From contig NZ_JACCDE010000026.1 of the NCBI RefSeq assembly GCF_013415125.1, positions 1 to 64,000 on the forward strand: a stretch of DNA of 64,000 nucleotides. Reading direction: 5' to 3'. This document shows, in pieces, positions 55,327 to 63,677 of the stretch; position 1 is the stretch's first letter, and each line of letters opens with the position of its first letter. Position numbers and translations under genes: made by a program. The notes below the pieces were generated by a model that saw only the letters and a list, made by a program, of their open reading frames with translations, had not been told where the DNA came from and searched no databases. The stretch is from Vreelandella glaciei. Lineage in GTDB: Bacteria; Pseudomonadota; Gammaproteobacteria; Pseudomonadales; Halomonadaceae.

Positions 55327-56451
55327 ATGAATACCCTTCACACTTATCTGCAAGAGCATCAACGTTTTATTCTCGATGATATTGAAGCGTTAGTACGTGC
55401 TGAATCGCCATCCAATGATAAAGCCGCAGTGGACGCCTGTGGTCAATTGTTGCGTCGGTTATTTCAAGACCGACTCCAATGTCAGGCGGAAACGTTTCCA
55501 CAAACTGAAAAGGGCGACCATATTGGCTTCACGCTAGGAGAGGGGGATCGTCAGATTCTTATTTTGGGGCATTTCGACACGGTTTGGGATATCGGCCGAC
55601 TCGCTATCCGCCGTGAGGTGGACAAGTTTTACGGCCCCGGCATTCTGGATATGAAAGCAGGTATTGTTCAAGCCATTTGGGCTGTCAAAGCACTCGTTGA
55701 ACTCGATGCGCTTCCCGATGCCCGCATTCGTTTTCTATGTACCAGTGACGAGGAGTTAGGTAGCCCTTCTTCGCGACAACGAATTGAAGAGGAGTCGGTG
55801 GCTAGCGATGTGGTGCTGGTTGTTGAACCTGCTACGGCGAATGGCAGCGCTTTGAAAACGGCACGTAAAGGTTCTGGACGCTTTTACATGCATATAACGG
55901 GTAAAGCAGCTCATGCAGGCAATAACCCTGAAGATGGGGTGAGTGCGATTGAGGAACTGTCCCACCAGATTCAGTACTTACATAGCCTGGCCGACCCTAG
56001 TCTAGGAACCACAGTGAATGTTGGGATGGTAAGTGGCGGAGGCCCGCTTAATGTCGTGCCAGAGAAAGCCGAGTTAGGTATTGATGTTCGGGTAACGACG
56101 CTGGAAGAAGCCGAGCGACTCTACAATGCCATTTATCAAAGTACCCCATTTCATCCCAGTGTAACGCTAACCGTTAGCGGTGACATGACGCGCCCGCCGA
56201 TGGAGCGCACAAATGCTACGGCTCGTCTATTTGCGCTTGCCCAGCACGCTGCCAGTGCAGTCGGCATTGAGCTTACGGAAGCCTCGGTAGGCGGAGGAAG
56301 CGACGGCAATTTCGCTGCAGCCAAAGGTATTCCCACACTTGATGGGCTGGGCGCAACCGGCGCTGCTCCCCATGCGGAATATGAGCATATCGAAATAGCC
56401 TCAATTGTACCGCGTGCGGCGATGCTGGCGGCGTTGATAAGGCAGGTCTGA
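55327..56451 (+). CDS. M20 family metallopeptidase (carboxypeptidase G2-like)
   Basis: 374 residues from ATG 55327. Zinc ligand His and the following Asp in LGHFDTVWD, the bridging Asp in GPGILDMKAGI, the catalytic Glu in CTSDEELGS, then VLVVEPA, with a final His ligand near residue 355 (APHAEYEHIE). The dimerisation domain is residues 180-290. CPG2-type enzymes remove C-terminal glutamate or other residues from peptides or folates. The next gene is a YfcC-type carrier, which may move the substrate or product. Confidence 0.9.
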   Translation: MNTLHTYLQEHQRFILDDIEALVRAESPSNDKAAVDACGQLLRRLFQDRLQCQAETFPQTEKGDHIGFTLGEGDRQILILGHFDTVWDIGRLAIRREVDKFYGPGILDMKAGIVQAIWAVKALVELDALPDARIRFLCTSDEELGSPSSRQRIEEESVASDVVLVVEPATANGSALKTARKGSGRFYMHITGKAAHAGNNPEDGVSAIEELSHQIQYLHSLADPSLGTTVNVGMVSGGGPLNVVPEKAELGIDVRVTTLEEAERLYNAIYQSTPFHPSVTLTVSGDMTRPPMERTNATARLFALAQHAASAVGIELTEASVGGGSDGNFAAAKGIPTLDGLGATGAAPHAEYEHIEIASIVPRAAMLAALIRQV

Positions 56452-56494
56452 TAGGCCATTAAGCCTTTTGCCAGTACATTAAATAAATAATTAT

Positions 56495-57916
56495 ATGAAT
56501 AAATATTCAGGAAATTTCAACGTGAAAACTAGATCAATACAAAGAATGGCCATGCCTGATGCCTTTGTAATTCTGTTTGGGTTACTAATGGTGGCTTGGT
56601 TATTGAGTTTCTTTATCCCCTCGGGCCAGTTTGAGCGAACCACAGAGGGGCGGCCTACGGTTATTCCTGGCAGTTTTCATCTGGTGGAATCTAGCGGCCT
56701 TAATTTTTTCGATATTTTTCTTTCTATTCAGAGCGGTTTTATCAGCTCAGCAAACCTAATTGCTTTAGTTCTGGTAATGGGCGGTGCGATTGCCGTGGTG
56801 GAGTCTACCGGTGCGATCAATGCGGGTATCAAAAGCCTGGTTGATAAAGCCCGGGGGCGTAAATATCTGCTCGCGATTGTGGTGTCTTTTGTATTTGGTG
56901 TGATATCTGCCATTGGCGTTGGGTCGAATGCCGTTATTGCCTTTATTCCACTGGGTATTGTGTTGGCACGAGCGCTTAAGTTAGATGCGATCGCGGGGAT
57001 CGCCATTGTCTATCTGGGCTATTTTTCGGGCTCAGCGGCTGCTGTTTTCGATCCTATTACGCTGGGTATCGCGCAATCTATAGCAGGGCTGCCGCTATTT
57101 TCTGGCGCGCCGCTTAGGGTGGCGCTATTTTTCGTGCTACTGGCAGTGACAATTGCTTATGTGTGTCGGTATATCAAACGCATTAGCGACGATCCCGGCC
57201 GTAGTCTAATGGGGAGTCAGTCCTTTAGCACTGAAGCCATTGGAACCGATGATGAGAACTTAACGTTTACACGTCGGCATCTGGTCATTTTAAGCTTCTT
57301 TGTTGCCTGCCTAGCGGTGTTTATTTATGGCTCTTTAGGGTGGGGGTGGGGCGTTAATGAGCTTTCAGCCATCTTTATGATCAATGGAATAGGAAGCGCT
57401 GCACTCGCTCGTTTCTCGCCTAATGAATTTGTGCAGATGTTCATGAAGGGTGCCAAAGGTATGCTTTATGGTGCCTTCATTATTGGTATTGCCAAAGGCA
57501 TTACGGTGCTAATGGCCGAGGGCATGATTCTCGATACGGTAGTGAATTCAATTTTTGTGCCCTTAAGTACGCTCCCCCCCATGTTGGGTGCGCTCGCTGT
57601 CTTTGTATTCAATCTCTTTTTCAACTTTCTGGTGCCTTCTGGTAGCGGCCAAGCAGCTGTAGTGATGCCGATTTTGACACCGCTTGCGGATATGCTCGAT
57701 ATCACTCGGCAAACGGCGGTGATCGCATTCAAGCTTGGGGATGGAATTACCAATATTATTACGCCGACATCGGGGGTGTTGATGTCTGTACTCGCCGTGG
57801 GCGGAGTGCCTTGGAGTAACTGGGTACGTTTCGCGTTTCCGTTGGTATGCCTCTGGACGCTAGTGGGTATTGCCTTCGTGGTTATTGCCGTATTGATTAA
57901 TTACGGACCGTTCTAA
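56495..57916 (+). CDS. YfcC family membrane carrier
   Basis: 473 residues, about 12 membrane helices. The N-terminus DAFVILFGLLMVAWLLSFFI then PSGQFERTTEGRPTVIPGSF is the YfcC (C4-dicarboxylate-like / arginine-ornithine-like anion carrier) signature. Conserved loops include VSFVFGVISAIGVGSNAVIA, FFNFLVPSGSGQAAVVMPIL and TPTSGVLMSVLAVGGVPW. It starts 43 bases after the peptidase, so it is the likely importer for the peptide or acyl-amino acid handled by the M20 enzyme. Confidence 0.9.
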   Translation: MNKYSGNFNVKTRSIQRMAMPDAFVILFGLLMVAWLLSFFIPSGQFERTTEGRPTVIPGSFHLVESSGLNFFDIFLSIQSGFISSANLIALVLVMGGAIAVVESTGAINAGIKSLVDKARGRKYLLAIVVSFVFGVISAIGVGSNAVIAFIPLGIVLARALKLDAIAGIAIVYLGYFSGSAAAVFDPITLGIAQSIAGLPLFSGAPLRVALFFVLLAVTIAYVCRYIKRISDDPGRSLMGSQSFSTEAIGTDDENLTFTRRHLVILSFFVACLAVFIYGSLGWGWGVNELSAIFMINGIGSAALARFSPNEFVQMFMKGAKGMLYGAFIIGIAKGITVLMAEGMILDTVVNSIFVPLSTLPPMLGALAVFVFNLFFNFLVPSGSGQAAVVMPILTPLADMLDITRQTAVIAFKLGDGITNIITPTSGVLMSVLAVGGVPWSNWVRFAFPLVCLWTLVGIAFVVIAVLINYGPF

Positions 57917-58221
57917 TCAGGCGTAGGAATACGCTCTGTTAGCATTGCCATACATTGGCAATAAACAGTCAAGCCGCCCAAATTGAGCGGCTTGGTTGTT
58001 CATTAATGATATTTATAAGATACCGAATGACATTTATATAGTATTTTACCCTCACATGAGGGCACTGGTAGCTTCATGAGTTAGTTAACTCAGGAGCTAG
58101 CAACATGATTTTAGAAATTTTTATTTCAGAAATTCTGAAGTTATGAAAGGCAACAGGACTAACTGTCCCATTTAGTCGAAAAGCCAATCAATCGACGAGC
58201 TTGCCAGTGGCCCTCCACCTG
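57917..58221. other. Intergenic region with terminator and AT-rich stretch
   Basis: 305 bases. The terminator at 57970-57994 is annotated separately. The rest (58020-58200) is AT-rich, with an imperfect palindrome TGAGTTAGTTAACTCA at 58077-58092 and a 13-codon frame with a good AGGAG (58105-58146) that I do not accept as a gene. No promoter is clear. Confidence 0.5.
57970..57994 (+). terminator. Terminator-like hairpin after YfcC
   Basis: Eight-base stem CAAGCCGC / GCGGCTTG (57970-57977, 57987-57994), followed by GTTGTTCATT. A modest U-rich tail. Confidence 0.6.
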
Positions 58222-58587
58222 CTAAGAGTCTTCCCGCCACAGCTCAGCTAATGAACCACCTACCGGGGAATCCTCGGGTAAGGCAACGGCAGCCACTCGT
58301 TCTTGTGCTACTTCCAGCTGTGCGGGGTCGCCGCGCTCTATTTCCGGCTCTTGCCCTGGTGGGTAGGCGCCTACCATGCAGAAATCATCGTTCGCCTCCA
58401 GGCTGGCATGCCCAACCCCGGCGGGTAGCACCAGCACATCGCCTGAGTAAAGCATCAGTTCCTGGCCGTGGGCCGCCCAGCCGTGCCCGCGGAAGATGCC
58501 CAGTGCTTCATGGGCAGTGGAGTGAAAGTGGTCAAAGTCATACAGGTGGTAGCGCCACGCTGGTGGCCAGCCGTGGCGTTTGAACAT
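58222..58587 (-). CDS. Cupin-domain protein
   Basis: 121 residues. A single cupin barrel: FDHFHSTAHEALGIFRGHGW holds the His/Glu metal ligands, VLVLPAGVGHASLEANDDFC the second motif with its His. N-terminal WRYHLYDFDHF. It probably binds a small ligand with a divalent metal. It lies next to IS3-family debris, and a shorter fragment of a related gene is at 46045, so the locus has been rearranged. Start near 58587; Met 1 is followed by FKRHGW. Confidence 0.8.
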   Translation of the reverse strand: MFKRHGWPPAWRYHLYDFDHFHSTAHEALGIFRGHGWAAHGQELMLYSGDVLVLPAGVGHASLEANDDFCMVGAYPPGQEPEIERGDPAQLEVAQERVAAVALPEDSPVGGSLAELWREDS

Positions 58588-58624
58588 GGCTTCGAACGAC
58601 TCGGCCCGCGCTTCAGACCAGCAT

Positions 58625-59311
58625 GCCGATCATCCAGATGCTGATGAACACTTACCTGCTAATAGAATGTGCTACACGACAGTTCTGCTACTTTTAGCAG
58701 CATCGGCAAAGGGTGGCCTTGCTTCAGTTCAAGGACTACCCGCGCTTTTGCTGCGCGGCTTGCTCTTTGGCCTGACGCAGGGCTCTCAACTTTTTTAGGT
58801 AGGCCACCTCAGCACGCAAGTATTCGTTCTCTTGGAGCAGTTGCTTCAGAGAGCTCTTTTCAGTCACTGGAAGTGGCGGCTTGGGTGGCTCTGCTGTGGG
58901 CATCTTCGTCGGGCAACCTCGGGGTTTAGGCTCCAACGCCTGGAAGGCTCCTTCATGATACTGTCTTTCCCATTCCCGTACGACACCCACTCTACCTCGG
59001 ATGTTGAACAGGGCAATCGCTTGTCGGGCTGAGAGATACTCTTGTCTCATCCTTTGCAACACCGACAATTTGAACTCAGCGCTGTAGCGGCTGAAATTCT
59101 TCTGCAAGCCGCTCAGGCCATGATGTTCATAGCTTTTAACCCAACGCCTGACGGTGGCGTGATCAAGACCGTACTGTTTGACCAGCCTTCTATAACCCTC
59201 TTGTCCTTCTGTGTAGCGTTGTACTACTAATAGCTTGAACGCTTCATTATATTTCGCCATGAAAAACACCCCAATCGTTGGATGAGTGTCCAACTTTTGG
59301 GGTGCAGTTCA
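58625..59311 (-). mobile_element. IS3-family (IS150 group-like) remnant
   Basis: The right end at 59286-59311 reads, on the minus strand, TGAACTGCACCCCAAAAGTT then GGACAC, a typical IS150-type inverted repeat. The orfA gene is intact (58736-59260). orfB begins in the -1 frame (VVLELKQGHPLPMLLKVAEL) but stops after about 30 codons, and the sequence breaks off near 58625. The left end of the element is missing. Confidence 0.8.
58736..59260 (-). CDS. IS3-family transposase OrfA
   Basis: 174 residues from ATG 59260. Two helix-turn-helix segments (YRRLVKQYGLDHATVRRWVK; LSARQAIALFNIRGRVGVVR) and a C-terminal leucine-rich coiled coil (LKQLLQENEYLRAEVAYLKK), the normal OrfA arrangement of IS150-like elements. 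A functional transposase needs the OrfAB frameshift fusion; OrfB is truncated, so the element is dead. Confidence 0.85.
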   Translation of the reverse strand: MAKYNEAFKLLVVQRYTEGQEGYRRLVKQYGLDHATVRRWVKSYEHHGLSGLQKNFSRYSAEFKLSVLQRMRQEYLSARQAIALFNIRGRVGVVREWERQYHEGAFQALEPKPRGCPTKMPTAEPPKPPLPVTEKSSLKQLLQENEYLRAEVAYLKKLRALRQAKEQAAQQKRG

Positions 59312-59335
59312 TTTTTTAGTCGGGGTTTTTGCGCT

Positions 59336-59632
59336 TTACGCTTCTTGAACACCGTCAACGATAAATACGCGGTAGTCGGAGCCCTGGAAGCGGTGCTTGC
59401 GAGCCTCCTGGTAGGCGGGGCTTTCATACCAGGCGCGGGCAGCGGCCATATCGGGGAAGCGCAGAATCAACGCGCCTTCCATGTCGCTGCCTTCCAGTAC
59501 TTCAAAATCGCCGTAGAAGGCGAGCGGCTGTGGGTCGTGGCCTTCGCGGGCAGCTTTTGCCTTTTCGCCATAGCGCGAAAGCTCCTCGGCATCGTGGGTG
59601 CATTCGCGGGTCAGTACGACATAAGCGGGTAT
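59336..59632 (-). CDS. DUF1330-family protein, start codon ATA instead of ATG
   Basis: The minus-strand frame (98 residues) reads IPAYVVLTRECTHDAEELSR, then YGEKAKAAREGHDPQPLAFY, then DMEGALILRFPDMAAARAWY, ending VFIVDGVQEA. This matches the DUF1330 dimeric ferredoxin-like fold. At the usual initiator position the codon is ATA (59630-59632), behind a good GAGGAG. Either it is a rare non-canonical start, or the gene is silent by mutation. The IS3 end lies 25 bases downstream. Confidence 0.7.
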   Translation of the reverse strand: MPAYVVLTRECTHDAEELSRYGEKAKAAREGHDPQPLAFYGDFEVLEGSDMEGALILRFPDMAAARAWYESPAYQEARKHRFQGSDYRVFIVDGVQEA

Positions 59633-59751
59633 TGGATCTCCTCGTTGGTATAAAGTGGGTGTTTCGAAATCATACCTTCTATAAGCAGGGTTCTGCCCTC
59701 TTTATGATGCTTGCTTCCACGAGGTTTTCAGTGAGCCACCGATGGGGTCGG

Positions 59752-60075
59752 CTTCATCGCCGTGGGCGCTGTGCTTGGCGAGGCGGCTGCCGTGTCGTTG
59801 AACGGAGAGTGGTGTGCGTCCTATGGAGTAACGGCGATGACGGGTACATTGATTGTCGTTGCCCATGGCAGTGAGTGGCACCGCGACGTATGTGTTACTG
59901 TCGGCAAATCACCCGGTGTTGGTGCTTGCTTGGGAGATGTGTGGTGCTTGATGCAAACCTAGGCAACATTCATGATGATCAGCAAATACAGATATTCACC
60001 AGCTAAGATTGACAAGCACACTTTGAGGTGACGCTGGAGCAAGAGACTGTCTGGCTAAGTCAAGCGCAGATGACA
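59752..60075 (+). pseudogene. Decayed duplicate of the TSUP-RhuM segment
   Basis: 59752-59925 matches pieces of the TSUP gene (44655-44715, 44805-44835, 44948-45017) with internal deletions (for example GTGAGTGGCACCGCGACGTA). 59926-60075 matches the intergenic region and start of the RhuM gene (GATCAGCAAATACAGATATT; GCAAGAGAC). The order is that of 44382-45535, so one ancestral block was duplicated and decayed here. Confidence 0.85.
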
Positions 60076-60146
60076 AAAAGGCCAAGTAGACCGACTGATT
60101 GGGCAGGTGGGACATCGAATGTTTAGCGCGTGATGTTGTAATCATC

Positions 60147-60746
60147 TCACCTTCCTAACCACAGAGCCCCCACCGACAAAACCAACATGGTGGCAAAGAT
60201 GATATTTGTTGCTCGTCCGATAACCGGATCTCTTAGAAACTTGGCAAATGCTGCACCAAAGGTAAGCCAGATAATACTGAATATAAGTATCACCAAGGAC
60301 AGCAACAACAGTTTCCAGCCTGTATCAGCCGCCAGATTATCAATTACAATCGTATGACTCGAATAGACGGCGCCAATGGCGGCGAAAGCCTTTGGATTGA
60401 TCACTGCAAGTGTAAAACCAGGCAAAAACGCCGGCGCACTGCCAAAGCACTTCGCATCCTTAACGACGGGCGCCGTGGCTATTCGAAAAGCTAGGTACAG
60501 AATATAGATCCCAGCCAAACTCGACAGAGCCACGAGCAACAATGGCTTGGTGAGAACCACAGCCGTGATACCGGCAGCAATCATGAGCAAGACCACTACC
60601 GTCCCCAGAACAATTCCAGACATGTAGCGCAGCCCCCTCCTAAAACCATACGCAGAGCCAATGCCTGCAAGACTCAGGGTTGCAGGGCCTGGGCTACCCA
60701 TCAGGGGGAATGCAGCCATCAAAAGTAATAGGATGTTATCCATCAT
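60147..60746 (-). CDS. LysE family amino-acid exporter
   Basis: 199 residues from ATG 60746 or 60743 (MDNILLLLMAAFPLMGSPGP). The first helix ends in the family motif SPGPATLSLAGIGSAYGFRR, then five or six membrane helices (VVVLLMIAAGITAVVLTKPL; FTLAVINPKAFAAIGAV). LysE/RhtB members export amino acids or their derivatives. The frame from 60902 would run into the MFS gene and is not accepted. It overlaps the preceding MFS gene end by about ten bases, so both are co-transcribed. Confidence 0.9.
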   Translation of the reverse strand: MMDNILLLLMAAFPLMGSPGPATLSLAGIGSAYGFRRGLRYMSGIVLGTVVVLLMIAAGITAVVLTKPLLLVALSSLAGIYILYLAFRIATAPVVKDAKCFGSAPAFLPGFTLAVINPKAFAAIGAVYSSHTIVIDNLAADTGWKLLLLSLVILIFSIIWLTFGAAFAKFLRDPVIGRATNIIFATMLVLSVGALWLGR

Positions 60747-61992
60747 AGGCCAAACCTTTTGGAGGTGCTGGTCGTTCCTGTACGAGAAGATGGGCAATGG
60801 CCGAAAGCACACCCAGAATAATTGAGAGGTACCAAACCTGATCATAACTGGCATAGCGATCAAACAGGGCACCGCCCAGCCAGACTCCAAAAAAGCCTCC
60901 AAGTTGGTGACTTAGGAATACCAAACCAAATAAAGTCCCCATCGCACGAGAACCAAACATGGTAAGCACTAGCGCACTGGTCAATGGAACCGTGGAAAGC
61001 CATAGTCCTCCCATGACCAATGCAAAAATCATCACCGATGCTGGTGTGACAGGCTGCGAGATAAATATGAGGATGACCAAAGCCCTAAGGACGTAGATCG
61101 CCGATAGCACATAGGGTTTGGGAAACAGCATGCCAAGCTGCGAAGCGAGCAACGTGCCAAAGATGTTTGCCAACCCAGCCAGAGCCAGGGCCTGAAGACC
61201 CAAGGCACGCAATTCATCCGGAGAAGCAGAGGAAACACAGAAGTGCTGTACATAGTTAGGCAGGTGCGCTGTGATAAACGCGAGATGAAAGCCACATACG
61301 AAAAATCCCATGTTGAGCAACAAATAGCTCGGGTGGCCAAATGCAGATCGAACCGTTTGAGTGACTGGAGCATACTCAGCGCTACTGGACAACAGTGATT
61401 CATTCACACGAAGAAAAGGAATACACATAGCAATGGGTAGAAGTGCGCCGGTAATGACAATAATCATCAACCGCCAGTCGAGCCATTCCGTCAACCACGA
61501 CGCCATTAATGGCATAACGACTTGACCGGCGGAGCCCATGGCCGATGTTATACCAAGATAATAGCTGCGTTTGTCCTCTGGCGCGGCTCTGCCAACCACG
61601 GCTAAAATGATGCCGAATGCAGTACCGGAGACCCCCATACCGACAAGCACTCCAGCGCCAAAGTGTTGAACCAAGGGTGTCGTACCCAGGGCGCAAACCA
61701 TCATCCCAAGCACATAGCACATGAACCCCAGCCATAGTGCGCGCCGATCACCAAACTTGTCGGCGACCATTCCGAAGCCCGGTTGTGCGAGCCCCCACAC
61801 CAAATTCTGAATGGCGATGGAAAGCGAGAATACCCCGATACTGCCACCGAACAATTCATCCGAGAGTGGCTCAACCACACCACCAAAGATAGCTCGAACT
61901 CCAAATGACAGTGCCAGCACAACGCCACCTGCAAGCACGATTGGCATTATCCCCTGATTCGATACTGGGAAACCGGTTGTTTGAAGCCTCAT
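60736..61992 (-). CDS. Major facilitator superfamily transporter
   Basis: 418 residues, 12 membrane helices. The motif-A loop MVADKFGDRRALWLGFMCYV follows helix 2. The N-terminus GGVVLALSFGVRAIFGGVVE resembles oxalate/formate-type and cyanate-type (CynX/YbfB) carriers. Substrate unknown. First gene of a two-gene unit with LysE; divergent from a LysR gene, with a 7-bp inverted repeat (62011-62026) in the spacer. Confidence 0.9.
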   Translation of the reverse strand: MRLQTTGFPVSNQGIMPIVLAGGVVLALSFGVRAIFGGVVEPLSDELFGGSIGVFSLSIAIQNLVWGLAQPGFGMVADKFGDRRALWLGFMCYVLGMMVCALGTTPLVQHFGAGVLVGMGVSGTAFGIILAVVGRAAPEDKRSYYLGITSAMGSAGQVVMPLMASWLTEWLDWRLMIIVITGALLPIAMCIPFLRVNESLLSSSAEYAPVTQTVRSAFGHPSYLLLNMGFFVCGFHLAFITAHLPNYVQHFCVSSASPDELRALGLQALALAGLANIFGTLLASQLGMLFPKPYVLSAIYVLRALVILIFISQPVTPASVMIFALVMGGLWLSTVPLTSALVLTMFGSRAMGTLFGLVFLSHQLGGFFGVWLGGALFDRYASYDQVWYLSIILGVLSAIAHLLVQERPAPPKGLAYDG

Positions 61993-62138
61993 AGCTATCT
62001 CACTCTCTTTCCTTGAACCTTCAAGGAGGGCTGATTAGCAATAAGGTGTACAGCACACCTGAATTGACGCCAATGCTAGCACTGGCATAAACTTTTGAAT
62101 AACGAATATATTTGAAGTTATAGTTTTGGATTTTTGAA

Positions 62139-63014
62139 GTGAATATAACCTTTGATATTGATGCGTTACGCGCCATCGTTGCCGGAGCCGATCTGCGCAG
62201 CTTCGCACGTGCGGCCGCACAACTTGGTCGCTCACAGTCAGCAGTCAGTATGCAACTGAAGAAGCTGGAGCAGCAGGCAGGCACTCAGCTGTTTGTCCGC
62301 AAAGGTAGAACACTGATTGCCACTGATGCAGGCGAGGCACTGGTTGCCTATGCTCGACGCATCATCGCTCTCAATGATGAAGCCGCGCTCGCGCTTGGCG
62401 CGACAGCCACCACGGCAACGGTTCGGCTGGGCCTGCCTCAGGATTTCTTTGAAGATGTGATGCCGGCAACCTTGTCTGAATACTCCCGCCTGCATCCAGG
62501 GATTCATGTCGAGGTGCAGGCTGGTCCTAATCACGTTCTAGCCGAGGAAGTTAGAGCTGGAAGGCTGGATGCTGCGATTGCATTCTGCCCAGAAAGCTCA
62601 TCTGGAAGTGATGGCGAGCTGATCGGCAAACTGCCTATGCATTGGATGGCGCACAAAAGCTTGGTATTCGATTCTCGGGTTGACCGGATACCATTGGTGC
62701 TGTTCGACCATCCCTGCCTCTTTCGGCAGTCGGCTCTCAGTGCACTTGAAAAAGCTGGCAAACGTTGGCGTGTGGCGGTTACCACACCTAGTCTGCCGGG
62801 CATTTGGGCCGCACTTCGCTCAAACCTTGGGCTTGCCGTGCGAACTGAACATGGTATGCCCGAAGGAGTTCAGTGTTCTGGCGAGAAATTTGGTCTTCCC
62901 AAACTTCCAGCGATTTCGCTGAAGCTGCTTCGCTCTTCGAATGCTTCACCCGCTGCTCAGGATCTATGCGACCTTCTGGAACATGAAACGATCAGGCTAG
63001 TCACTCCCGGCTGA
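62139..63014 (+). CDS. LysR-type transcriptional regulator
   Basis: 291 residues from GTG 62139. Winged helix (IDALRAIVAGADLRSFARAA; SAVSMQLKKLEQQAGTQLFV) and effector domain (VRLGLPQDFFEDVMPATLSE). Divergent from the MFS/LysE unit (146 bases) and probably its activator. Confidence 0.92.
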   Translation: MNITFDIDALRAIVAGADLRSFARAAAQLGRSQSAVSMQLKKLEQQAGTQLFVRKGRTLIATDAGEALVAYARRIIALNDEAALALGATATTATVRLGLPQDFFEDVMPATLSEYSRLHPGIHVEVQAGPNHVLAEEVRAGRLDAAIAFCPESSSGSDGELIGKLPMHWMAHKSLVFDSRVDRIPLVLFDHPCLFRQSALSALEKAGKRWRVAVTTPSLPGIWAALRSNLGLAVRTEHGMPEGVQCSGEKFGLPKLPAISLKLLRSSNASPAAQDLCDLLEHETIRLVTPG

Positions 63015-63020
63015 ATGAGG

Positions 63021-63677
63021 CTACGTCAAATAGAAGGCTTTCTCTGAGAATTCCCATAAGGATCGCCATTTACTGTCTGCCAAGGAGTAGTCTGGCTTAT
63101 CAAAGTCGTGTGCCGGTGGCACGGCAATAGTCTTGATTCCTGCCGCCTTTGCTGCCTTAACTCCTGATGCAGAGTCTTCAAAAGCAATGCAATGCTCCGG
63201 ATGAACCTCTAGCTTTTGCAACGTAGAGATATAGACAGCGGGGTCAGGCTTTCCGCTTTCCACATGCTCCGATGACGAAATTCCGTGGAAATACTGAGCA
63301 ATATCGAGCTTCTTCAGAACGGTATTGATCAATAGGTAGGGGGAGTTTGTCGATAAACCGACCCTGAAGTTTCTACTGTAAAAATAGCTCACTATCTGTT
63401 GGGCGCCTGGCATAGGCTCGCCATGCTTTCTTATCAATTCGTCTACGCAGTCAATGACATCGTTTTCGACATCTTTGATGGATCTGTGCTTCCATGGAAA
63501 ACGCCGATACCAGAATTCAGTAACCTCTCGTGTCGTCATCGCTGCGGTTTCTCGACATAATGAGTCCGACAGTTCAACACCCACGGATGAAAACACCATT
63601 CTCTCCGCTTTTGTCCAGAAGGGCTCGGAATCGATCAAAAGACCGTCCATATCAAAAATCACAGCCGCTGAGGTCAC
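63021..63677 (-). CDS. HAD-superfamily phosphatase (HxpB/YniC-like)
   Basis: 218 residues from GTG 63677, which has AGGAG nine bases upstream. Motif I DMDGLLIDSEP, cap helices, motif II STNSPYLL (Thr/Ser), motif III Lys in SGKPDPAVYI and acidic motif IV FEDSASGVKAA. This is the beta-phosphoglucomutase-like subgroup of sugar-phosphate phosphatases; hexitol or 2-deoxyglucose 6-phosphate are typical substrates. Convergent with the LysR gene. Confidence 0.9.
   Translation of the reverse strand: MTSAAVIFDMDGLLIDSEPFWTKAERMVFSSVGVELSDSLCRETAAMTTREVTEFWYRRFPWKHRSIKDVENDVIDCVDELIRKHGEPMPGAQQIVSYFYSRNFRVGLSTNSPYLLINTVLKKLDIAQYFHGISSSEHVESGKPDPAVYISTLQKLEVHPEHCIAFEDSASGVKAAKAAGIKTIAVPPAHDFDKPDYSLADSKWRSLWEFSEKAFYLT

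Noticed and set aside
58105-58146. 13-codon frame with good AGGAG
   Set aside because: Too short, no downstream gene on the same strand to act as a leader for.
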